Shown: one piece after another, positions 32,687 through 38,624 of the stretch
Position numbering within the stretch: position 1 is the stretch's first letter
Layout of the letters: each line of letters starts with the position of its first letter
Assembly: GCA_017936005.1 (NCBI GenBank)
Contig: JAGBGK010000037.1
Span: 1-38,624 of the forward strand
DNA from: Tidjanibacter sp.
Lineage (GTDB): Bacteria; Bacteroidota; Bacteroidia; Bacteroidales; Rikenellaceae
Direction: 5' to 3'
Length of the DNA: 38,624 nucleotides
Translations under genes and position numbers: made by a program
Notes under the pieces: generated by a model
The model's database searches: none
What the model was told of the DNA's origin: nothing
The model's input: only the letters and a program-made list of their open reading frames with translations

Positions 32687-33271
32687 CTATCGTACTGCGC
32701 TAATGGAGCCCCAATAGGTTGTGGTGGGGTAGAAGTTGGAACTCATTTGCAGTTGCGCGCCGCCCGTGGAGGAGTAGATGTTGAGTGTGAAGGTGTATTC
32801 GTTTCCGGAGTAGAGCCACGAGTCAAATGTTACAGTCCACCCATCGTCGGTCTGTACGGTGGTGTAGCCGTTAAGGGTGGTTATCACGGTGTTGACCACC
32901 GAGATGCGGTAGGGTGGGGTGAAACCTCGATAGTAGGGTAGGCAGATGTCGGCCCAATCGGAGTAGATGGCAAGTTCGGCATTGGGGTTGCTGATGAGAT
33001 GACTGCCGCCGGCAGGCTCCACGTTGAACATCGAGGGGTAGAAGATGAAGTTGTGGGAGAGTACGGTGGAGTCGATGAAACGCTCGTAGGCGGCTTGGCG
33101 AGCCTTACGCTTGGCTATGCGTTCACGGTGCTTCTCGCTCAACTCTTTTTCGTGTCGCTGGTCGGCAGGTGCTTCTGTGGGAACAGAGGATGTGCGGATG
33201 GCCCTCAGGGTGGGTACGGCAGCCAGAACAACAACGGTGGCTATGCCGATGATAATGAGTGATTTTTTCAT
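32687..33271 (-). CDS. DUF4251-like anchored or secreted protein
   Basis: This 194-residue protein starts with M-K-K-S and a hydrophobic segment (about 5-22) that is either an uncleaved anchor or a signal peptide; there is no lipobox. A charged Glu/Lys/Arg stretch (about 38-66) follows, then a beta-rich domain with S-N-P-N-A-E-L-A-I-Y-S-D-W-A-D, L-P-Y-Y-R-G and G-N-E-Y-T-F-T-L-N-I-Y-S, which resembles the Bacteroidota DUF4251 family. No enzyme motif is visible. No TAnnTTTG element is apparent upstream on this strand. The family call is by resemblance only. Confidence 0.65.
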   Translation of the reverse strand: MKKSLIIIGIATVVVLAAVPTLRAIRTSSVPTEAPADQRHEKELSEKHRERIAKRKARQAAYERFIDSTVLSHNFIFYPSMFNVEPAGGSHLISNPNAELAIYSDWADICLPYYRGFTPPYRISVVNTVITTLNGYTTVQTDDGWTVTFDSWLYSGNEYTFTLNIYSSTGGAQLQMSSNFYPTTTYWGSISAVR

Positions 33272-33367
33272 GACTTGTAATGACTTTTTGGTGTTGAACT
33301 ACTCTCTCCTCACTGCAAAATCCTTGCCCAATGGGGCGTGGTGTGAGGAAATCCCGAAACAATTTTG

Positions 33368-33375
33368 TACCTTTG
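33368..33375 (+). promoter_or_regulatory. Probable -7 element for engB
   Basis: TACCTTTG at this site matches TAnnTTTG and lies 30 bases before the engB ATG at 33406. No TTTG is seen at the expected -33 distance. Confidence 0.45.
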
Positions 33376-33405
33376 TGTGCCAAATAACGAAGGCTTTGAT
33401 TGTGT

Positions 33406-34005
33406 ATGAAAGCAGTATTCAAATTCAGTAGCTCGAAACTATCACAAATCCCCGACCACGGCAAGCCGGAATTTGCCTTCATCGGTAGGAGTAATGTGGG
33501 TAAGTCGTCGCTTGTCAATATGCTCACCGAGAGTAAGATAGCCAAAGTGTCGGCTACTCCCGGTAAGACCAAACTAATCAACCACTTCTTGTGCGACGAG
33601 AAGTGGTGGCTGGTGGACCTACCCGGTTATGGCTATGCCCGTACCTCGCAGAGCGTCAGAAAGGAGTTTGCAACCATCATTACCGACTATGTTACCAAGG
33701 CCAAAGGACTCTATTTCCTCTTCGTGCTGGTCGATAGTAGGCACGCTCCGATGAAGATAGACCTCGACTTTATGCAACTGCTGGGACGTGAGGGTGTGCC
33801 CTTCGGAGTGGTGTTCACCAAAACCGACAAGCAGAGCCAACGCCAGACAAATCTCAACATAGAAGCCTATCGCAAGGCACTCTCGGAGTGGTGGGAGGAG
33901 CTACCTCCAATGTTTGCAACCTCGTCATCGAAAGGGCGTGGCAGGGAGGAAATTCTCGGTTTTATTGCAGATTGTTTGGTAAATGTTGATAAAACGGCAG
34001 AGTAA
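33406..34005 (+). CDS. engB: Ribosome biogenesis GTPase EngB/YsxC
   Basis: This 199-residue GTPase acts in assembly of the large ribosomal subunit. It has G1 G-R-S-N-V-G-K-S-S near residue 29, G3 D-L-P-G-Y-G-Y-A (the EngB form of DxxG), G4 T-K-T-D-K, and the family's T-P-G-K-T switch. The ATG at 33406 (M-K-A-V-F-K-F) is chosen over the in-frame TTG two codons upstream. It precedes prs, which has its own promoter. Confidence 0.95.
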   Translation: MKAVFKFSSSKLSQIPDHGKPEFAFIGRSNVGKSSLVNMLTESKIAKVSATPGKTKLINHFLCDEKWWLVDLPGYGYARTSQSVRKEFATIITDYVTKAKGLYFLFVLVDSRHAPMKIDLDFMQLLGREGVPFGVVFTKTDKQSQRQTNLNIEAYRKALSEWWEELPPMFATSSSKGRGREEILGFIADCLVNVDKTAE

Positions 34006-34006
34006 A

Positions 34007-34038
34007 ATTGGAAATTTTGTAAATAGGTCCTAAATTTG
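34007..34038 (+). promoter_or_regulatory. Promoter for prs
   Basis: ATTG (34007-34010) followed after 20 bases by TAAATTTG (34031-34038) fits the Bacteroidota promoter pattern and lies 26 bases before the prs ATG. Confidence 0.6.
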
Positions 34039-34064
34039 CGAAACAATTAACCCAAAAACATACA

Positions 34065-35015
34065 ATGGCTATACATAAACTTAAAATCTTTGCTTGTTCC
34101 GGCTCGGAGGCTGTGGCTGCAAAGATTGCCAAGAGTTACGGTGTAGAACTTGGCAACCTAACCGTCAGCCGATTCAGCGACGGTGAATTTCAACCTGCAT
34201 TCAACGAGAGTATTCGTGGCTGTACTGTCTTTATCGTACAGTCGACTCCTCCACCAGCAGAGAACCTTATGGAGCTGTTGCTGACTATTGACGCAGCACG
34301 CAGGGCTTCGGCTCATATGGTTGTTGCCGTGATGCCATATTTTGGTTGGGCACGTCAGGACCGCAAGGATCGTCCCAGGGTACCCATCGGTGCCAAGTTG
34401 GTTGCAAACCTTCTGTCGGCCGCAGGTTGCGATAGGGTTATCACCATCGACCTTCACGCCGACCAGATTCAGGGCTTCTTCGATATTCCTGTTGACCACG
34501 TTTATGCCTCGAAGGTTTTTGTACCTTATATCAAGAAACTCAATTTGGAAAACTTGTCGGTTGCAACTCCCGATATCGGTGGCGCAAAGAGGGCAAACAG
34601 CTATGCTTCCTACTTGGAGGCTCCGTTGGTAATCTGCCACAAGCACCGAGAGAGGCCCAATGTTGTGGGTACTATGACCGCCATTGGTGAGGTTAAGGGC
34701 CGCGATATTATCATCTTCGACGATATGGTTGATACGGCTGGTACGTTGACCAAGGCTGCCGGTATGTTTATGGATATGGGCGCAGCAAGCGTCAGGGCGG
34801 TGATTACCCACCCCGTGTTGAGTGGCCCTGCCTATGAGCGCATTGCCGAGAGCGCACTCACGGAGATTATCGTTACCGACACCCTTCCTTTGCGTGCCGA
34901 CAAGGACACCTCCAAATTCACCGTGTTGAGTGTTGCCGATATGCTGGCCGATGTTATCGAGAGGGTACACAACTATCGTGAGATTAGCTCACAGTTTGTG
35001 TTTAGCAAGAAGTAA
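34065..35015 (+). CDS. prs: Ribose-phosphate pyrophosphokinase (PRPP synthetase)
   Basis: This 316-residue enzyme makes PRPP from ribose 5-phosphate and ATP, feeding purine, pyrimidine, His, Trp and NAD synthesis (including the nadC step encoded here). Visible motifs are F-S-D-G-E near residue 38, Y-F-G-W-A-R-Q-D-R-K near residue 95, D-L-H-A-D-Q-I-Q-G-F-F, and the PRPP-binding loop D-D-M-V-D-T-A-G-T-L near residue 224. Codon use is more biased than in the flanking genes, in line with high expression. A strong terminator follows. Confidence 0.97.
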   Translation: MAIHKLKIFACSGSEAVAAKIAKSYGVELGNLTVSRFSDGEFQPAFNESIRGCTVFIVQSTPPPAENLMELLLTIDAARRASAHMVVAVMPYFGWARQDRKDRPRVPIGAKLVANLLSAAGCDRVITIDLHADQIQGFFDIPVDHVYASKVFVPYIKKLNLENLSVATPDIGGAKRANSYASYLEAPLVICHKHRERPNVVGTMTAIGEVKGRDIIIFDDMVDTAGTLTKAAGMFMDMGAASVRAVITHPVLSGPAYERIAESALTEIIVTDTLPLRADKDTSKFTVLSVADMLADVIERVHNYREISSQFVFSKK

Positions 35016-35038
35016 TAAAACCTCTGAATAGAATATGA

Positions 35039-35073
35039 AAAGCGCCCCGAGATGTCTTGGGGCGCTTGTTTTG
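35039..35073. terminator. Terminator between prs and xseB
   Basis: An AAGCGCCCCGAG/CTTGGGGCGCTT stem (with one G-T pair, loop about 5 bases) is followed by a T-rich run. It separates convergent prs and xseB. Confidence 0.85.
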
Positions 35074-35111
35074 TGTAGGTTGCCACCATTTGGCTGGTGG
35101 GACTAACTTGT

Positions 35112-35294
35112 TTAGTTGGATGTTTTTAACTCTTCCTCCACTTTCAGGAGTCGCTCACGACAGAAGGTTATGAGTTCGGTGGCGCGTGCCACCTGCGCGG
35201 AGAGAGTGTCGATGTCGGCCTCGCCACTATCGAAACTCTTCAATATGCCCTCCAACTCGCTGAGGGCTTGGCTGTAAGTCATCTCTGTGTCCAT
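35112..35294 (-). CDS. xseB: Exodeoxyribonuclease VII small subunit
   Basis: This 60-residue helical protein is the small subunit of exonuclease VII, which degrades single-stranded DNA. The family pattern M-T-Y-S-Q-A-L-S-E-L-E-G-I-L is followed by two long helices, the second ending in L-L-K-V-E-E-E-L. It begins 12 bases after xseA, so both subunits come from one operon. A second Met at residue 5 is an alternative start. Confidence 0.93.
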   Translation of the reverse strand: MDTEMTYSQALSELEGILKSFDSGEADIDTLSAQVARATELITFCRERLLKVEEELKTSN

Positions 35295-35306
35295 ATTGTT
35301 GTATTC

Positions 35307-36554
35307 TTATTTTGTTTTGTCCGTAATGGTTGCCGTCGCCTTGCCGTCGGCAAAAACTATTTCTACACTATTGCCCACCTCGATGTTGTCTGCCGATGTG
35401 AGCGCACGCCCACCTTGGCGTACTACCGAAAAACCCATTGCCAAAATACGCTGTGGCGAGGAGGCCTCCACTTTGACTTCGGCACGCTCCAAACGTGCCT
35501 TGTGGGCCTCTATGAGGCGGGCTACGCTGTGGTGTAACTCCACCGAAGCCCTTTCGAGTCGTACCTCCATACGGCGTAGTAGCCCCTCGGCAAGGGTGTG
35601 TACAAGGGCGTTGTTGCGCTCCAAGCGTGTGCGATGACTTTCGAGTAGGGCAGAGGAGGCGGTGAGGATACGCTCGTAGGCATATTCAACCTCCGAGTGG
35701 TAACCCGTGATGCGCTCTACCAAAAAGTCGGCAACAGCCGTGGGGGTTTTCAGGGCAGTGTGGGCCACAAGGTCAGCAACGGAGGTGTCCTTGTCGTGGC
35801 CAATGCCCGTGAGTACGGGGAGCGGAAACTGTGCAATGTGGGCCGATAGGGGATAGGCGTTGAAACAACCGAGGTCGCTCTGAGAGCCACCACCACGCAA
35901 TATGGCCACAGCGTCGAACTCCTCCTCACTATCGGCCACACGACCGAGTGCGTCAATGATACTCTGCTCGGCAGCCGCACCCTGCACAATGGCCTCAAAG
36001 AGGGTGGCCTCAATGCGATAGGGCGAGGCGGAGAGGTGGTTCATAAAGTCCTGATAGCCTGCGGCTGTGGCGGATGATATGACCGCAATACGCTGAATGA
36101 CAGTGGGAAAATCAAGGGTTTTGTTGAGGTCAATGACCCCTTCGGCGGTTAACTGCTCGATGGTTTGCCGACGACGCTGCTCCTGCTCGCCAATGGTGTA
36201 TGCGGGGTCGATGTCGTTCACCACGAGCGATAGTCCATAGGACTCGTGGAACGTAACGCTCACTTTGAGGAGCACCTTCATACCGGCCGCAAGTGGCGAG
36301 CCTGTGGCTGCTTGGAAGTGGGCCGAGAGCATACCCCACCGACTCCTCCACACGGCAGCGGATGCTTTGGCTTTGGGCGTGCCGTCGTTGTCGCCCTTTT
36401 CGATAAGCTCCATATAACAGTGTCCCGAGTAGCGATTTTCCTTTATTTCGCCCACTTCGGCACATATCCACACCCCCAACGGAAACCTCTCGGCCAACGT
36501 GCGACGCACGTCGGCGAGTAATTCGGAGAGAGTTATGTGCTTTTCGTTTGCCAT
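35307..36554 (-). CDS. xseA: Exodeoxyribonuclease VII large subunit
   Basis: This 415-residue catalytic subunit of exonuclease VII has an N-terminal OB-fold (about 1-100, with V-W-I-C-A-E-V-G-E-I), the catalytic domain (about 120-310) with A-I-L-R-G-G-G-S-Q-S-D-L and G-I-G-H-D-K-D-T-S-V-A-D, then a long coiled coil and a short C-terminal segment (I-L-A-M-G-F-S-V-V-R). All expected parts are present. A TACCTTTG element on the minus strand (36561-36568) is so close that the mRNA would be nearly leaderless if it is the real promoter. Confidence 0.95.
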   Translation of the reverse strand: MANEKHITLSELLADVRRTLAERFPLGVWICAEVGEIKENRYSGHCYMELIEKGDNDGTPKAKASAAVWRSRWGMLSAHFQAATGSPLAAGMKVLLKVSVTFHESYGLSLVVNDIDPAYTIGEQEQRRRQTIEQLTAEGVIDLNKTLDFPTVIQRIAVISSATAAGYQDFMNHLSASPYRIEATLFEAIVQGAAAEQSIIDALGRVADSEEEFDAVAILRGGGSQSDLGCFNAYPLSAHIAQFPLPVLTGIGHDKDTSVADLVAHTALKTPTAVADFLVERITGYHSEVEYAYERILTASSALLESHRTRLERNNALVHTLAEGLLRRMEVRLERASVELHHSVARLIEAHKARLERAEVKVEASSPQRILAMGFSVVRQGGRALTSADNIEVGNSVEIVFADGKATATITDKTK

Positions 36555-36560
36555 TTATGA

Positions 36561-36568
36561 CAAAGGTA
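36561..36568 (-). promoter_or_regulatory. Possible -7 element for xseA
   Basis: Read on the minus strand this is TACCTTTG, a match to TAnnTTTG, ending only 6 bases before the xseA ATG (36554). No -33 element is visible, so this is tentative. Confidence 0.35.
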
Positions 36569-36613
36569 CGGAAAAAAATTATTAAATTTGCCCGTCTTGT
36601 AATTATTTTGAAT

Positions 36614-38624
36614 ATGAAGAGTTTCTGTCAATTTTTTCTGCTTGGTGCAATTTCCCTTTTCGTGGGATGTACATTTGTTCCCTCTTCCGAAGCCCCGAAT
36701 GTAGAGGAGGAAGAACAGTTTAAGAGCATTGTTGCCGATTTTGGAGAGTTTGACGAGGTGGTCTACAACGACGACACCTTCATCCTCTACGATCACAACG
36801 ATGAAGGCTTGCCCGAATGGATGTATACCTACACCTATGATAGCGAGAGTGATACGGAACATTTCGAATATGTTGTTTTCGACAAACGAGGAATACCGGA
36901 GTACTATAATATTAATAATGAGAGTGTCTACGTGGAGAACGTGCGTGGCAACCTCTATGATATGATAGTCATTGCCGAGGATGGTACATTTTCGGTAGCA
37001 CCCAATGTTGACGCAGGTGTCAACCTCGAAACCTATTGGTCTTCGTTGGGTGGTGTTACCCGCTCTGGGGGAACGTCGGGTGGAGCAGCGAGTGCCCAAG
37101 AGATAGCGAACTACGCCAAAGGTGGTGTTAATTTTATGCAGGGTAGCTTCGGTTTTTGGGGTGGAGCATTCTCGATGTTGGTTGGCTGTGCGATGCTGGT
37201 TCCCGGTGCGAATGTGGTGATGGGAGCGACGCTTATGATTGCAGGAGCGGCCGGTTTTGTTGGAGGGGCGATGCAGTTGGCAATGGCTACGGACCTGATG
37301 CACAGCGACGGCACCCACACCCAACACTTCGAAACTCCTGCGGCGGCTTTGAATTTTGCGGGCAATGCTCTTGGTAGCATTGGCAAAGGTCTTGGCCAAA
37401 TAGCGGCAGAGCAAATTATAAATGGCACCGTGGATGGTGTTGTTAATGGGTTGGATAGACGTTCCCAAGAGGCTGCTGTACACGAGAAGGCCATTGAGGC
37501 TACCCTGATGGCTTTGCGTACAGCCCAAGCCGAGGTGAACATTGCCGAGGAGAGTGTTACGTTACATGGTGCTATCACGGGCGAATTGAGTGCAGGTGAC
37601 TATGTTGGCCTCTATGTGTCGGATGAACCCACTGCTATGCACGTCATTTCTGTGGGCAGGGCTGCTGTTGGTATGGGTGGTAGTTTTGAAGCCAAGTGCT
37701 CCGGCTTGGAGATGGGACGCACCTACTACTATAAGGCATACTATTATTCGGCCTCGCAAGACCGCACCTTTGTGGCCAACACTCGTGAATTTGTGCTGCC
37801 GGGTGTTGCTACGGGCGACTACGAAAAGCTCAGTGAAGGCACCTATAAGGTGAAGGTTGATGTGCTGCTTGGCGAGGGACTCGCCAATCCAGAGGTGGGC
37901 ATTTGCTACACCTCCAACGGAAAAACTCCCAATATCCACGATAGCCGCAGTTCGGTTGTGGCCACCACATCTGGTACCTATGTGGCTGAGATTGAGCCTT
38001 CCAAACTGCCGTGCTACTACCGTGCCTATGTGGTTGTGGACGGCCAAACTCTCTATGGCGATACCAAGATGATTGCCGCCGACGAGCGAGATATACTCAT
38101 CCAGTTCTACCACGACACGGGCGGCGATAATTGGACCCGTAACGATAATTGGTGCTCCGATAAACCCATTGAGAAGTGGTATGGTGTTTCAGATTGGTAC
38201 ATTTATTATGATGCAAACAGTAATACGTGGAGTTATGGAGTTGATATCAATTTGATAAATAATAATCTTCAAGGTTCCGGCAGTCTTGCGGGAATGAAAT
38301 CTTTAAGATGTTTATGGTGCGAAGATAACCAACTCACCTCTTTGGATGTGTCGGGTTGTACGGCCTTGAAGAGGTTGGAATGCAAAAATAACCAACTCAC
38401 CTCTTTGGATGTGTCGGGTTGTACGGCGTTGGAGTTGTTGAGGTGCAAAAATAACCACCTAACCTCTTTGGATGTGTCGGGTTGTACGTCGTTGGTGAAT
38501 TTGTATTGCGCATATAACCAACTCACCTCTTTGAATGTGTCGGGTTGCACGGCGTTGGAGTATTTGTATTGCCGAGATAACCAACTCACCTCTTTGGATG
38601 TGTCGGGTTGTACGGCCTTGAAGA
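36614..38624 (+). CDS. Leucine-rich-repeat surface lipoprotein, 3' end outside the window
   Basis: The frame stays open from the ATG at 36614 to the window edge (670 codons), so the protein is incomplete at its C-terminus. The signal peptide ends in a lipobox with Cys19 (L-F-V-G-C). Residues about 20-175 are acidic and unrecognised. About 179-228 is a Gly/Ala-rich hydrophobic stretch (for example M-I-A-G-A-A-G-F-V-G-G-A). A middle part (about 285-490) looks beta-rich. A leucine-rich-repeat cap follows from about 490 (L-I-Q-F-Y-H-D-T-G-G-D-N-W, then W-Y-G-V), and 21-residue repeats built on N-Q-L-T-S-L-D-V-S-G-C begin near residue 571. This layout is typical of Bacteroidota surface adhesins or binding proteins. 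No function is assigned. Confidence 0.85.
   Translation, partial: MKSFCQFFLLGAISLFVGCTFVPSSEAPNVEEEEQFKSIVADFGEFDEVVYNDDTFILYDHNDEGLPEWMYTYTYDSESDTEHFEYVVFDKRGIPEYYNINNESVYVENVRGNLYDMIVIAEDGTFSVAPNVDAGVNLETYWSSLGGVTRSGGTSGGAASAQEIANYAKGGVNFMQGSFGFWGGAFSMLVGCAMLVPGANVVMGATLMIAGAAGFVGGAMQLAMATDLMHSDGTHTQHFETPAAALNFAGNALGSIGKGLGQIAAEQIINGTVDGVVNGLDRRSQEAAVHEKAIEATLMALRTAQAEVNIAEESVTLHGAITGELSAGDYVGLYVSDEPTAMHVISVGRAAVGMGGSFEAKCSGLEMGRTYYYKAYYYSASQDRTFVANTREFVLPGVATGDYEKLSEGTYKVKVDVLLGEGLANPEVGICYTSNGKTPNIHDSRSSVVATTSGTYVAEIEPSKLPCYYRAYVVVDGQTLYGDTKMIAADERDILIQFYHDTGGDNWTRNDNWCSDKPIEKWYGVSDWYIYYDANSNTWSYGVDINLINNNLQGSGSLAGMKSLRCLWCEDNQLTSLDVSGCTALKRLECKNNQLTSLDVSGCTALELLRCKNNHLTSLDVSGCTSLVNLYCAYNQLTSLNVSGCTALEYLYCRDNQLTSLDVSGCTALK
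38327..38624 (+). repeat. 63-base tandem repeats encoding leucine-rich repeats
   Basis: Units begin at 38327, 38390, 38453, 38516 and 38579 with an exact 63-base period; the core AACCAACTCACCTCTTTG is nearly identical in each. The array runs off the window edge, so the copy number is unknown. Near-identity at DNA level suggests recent expansion or homogenisation. Confidence 0.95.

Noticed and set aside
36533-37528. 331-codon open frame on the minus strand
   Set aside because: The opposite strand encodes a lipoprotein with a clear lipobox that continues to the window edge; the antisense frame has no family features and overlaps the start of xseA.
38269-38589. 106-codon repetitive open frame on the minus strand
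   Set aside because: It is the reverse reading of the 63-base LRR repeats, so its own repeats are a by-product.
38327-38624. Possible CRISPR array because of regular repeats
   Set aside because: The period is 63 bases without variable spacers, the frame stays open and it codes for leucine-rich repeats.

Overview
The window looks like chromosomal DNA of a member of the phylum Bacteroidota, most likely the order Bacteroidales. The evidence is the many -7 elements of the Bacteroidota form TAnnTTTG, two TonB-dependent receptors with N-terminal carboxypeptidase-regulatory-like domains, several lipobox surface or periplasmic lipoproteins, a DPP11-type S46 peptidase and a DPP IV (both typical of protein-using Bacteroidales), and family-specific proteins such as a radical SAM/lipoprotein pair and a DUF4251-like protein. 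A Rikenellaceae/Alistipes-like source is possible but cannot be proven from the sequence alone. I see no rRNA, tRNA, CRISPR array, transposase or phage gene.

Layout. 1-280 is non-coding and carries repeats. 281-7252 is a minus-strand block: a lamin-tail/CotH-kinase lipoprotein with its own promoter, and a close-packed gene string reading rlmD > degenerate LytM/M23-like protein > cdd > RNA pseudouridine synthase > small lipoprotein > radical SAM/SPASM enzyme. 7340-10506 is a plus-strand group (MBL-fold hydrolase, trmD, lpxB, FAH-family hydrolase). 10704-14725 holds maf, dpp11 and radA. 15048-20343 is a strongly codon-biased pair: a TonB-dependent receptor and a choice-of-anchor-J lipoprotein, preceded by a roughly 230-base structured leader that contains a terminator-like hairpin. 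20468-23660 (minus) is a three-gene unit of a protein kinase, a VWA protein and a pseudokinase fused to WG repeats. 23807-29618 (plus) holds nadC, dpp4, a metal-type TonB-dependent receptor and a secreted heavy-metal-associated (HMA) protein with a His-rich tail. 29720-36554 is housekeeping: typA, aroB, a DUF4251-like gene, engB, prs, xseB and xseA. 36614 to the right edge is a partial lipoprotein with leucine-rich repeats encoded by 63-base tandem repeats.

How the genes work together. Many genes serve core translation, ribosome and nucleotide functions (rlmD, trmD, engB, typA, prs, cdd, maf, nadC), envelope synthesis (lpxB) and DNA repair (radA, xseAB). The accessory theme is the outer membrane and periplasm: peptide trimming by DPP11 and DPP IV, two TonB-linked uptake modules, surface lipoproteins, and a lipoprotein probably modified by a radical SAM enzyme. 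The units most worth study are the kinase/VWA/pseudokinase-WG cassette, the structured leader before the first TonB-dependent receptor, and the radical SAM/lipoprotein pair. All four convergent gene junctions carry long, near-perfect inverted repeats that look like bidirectional terminators.
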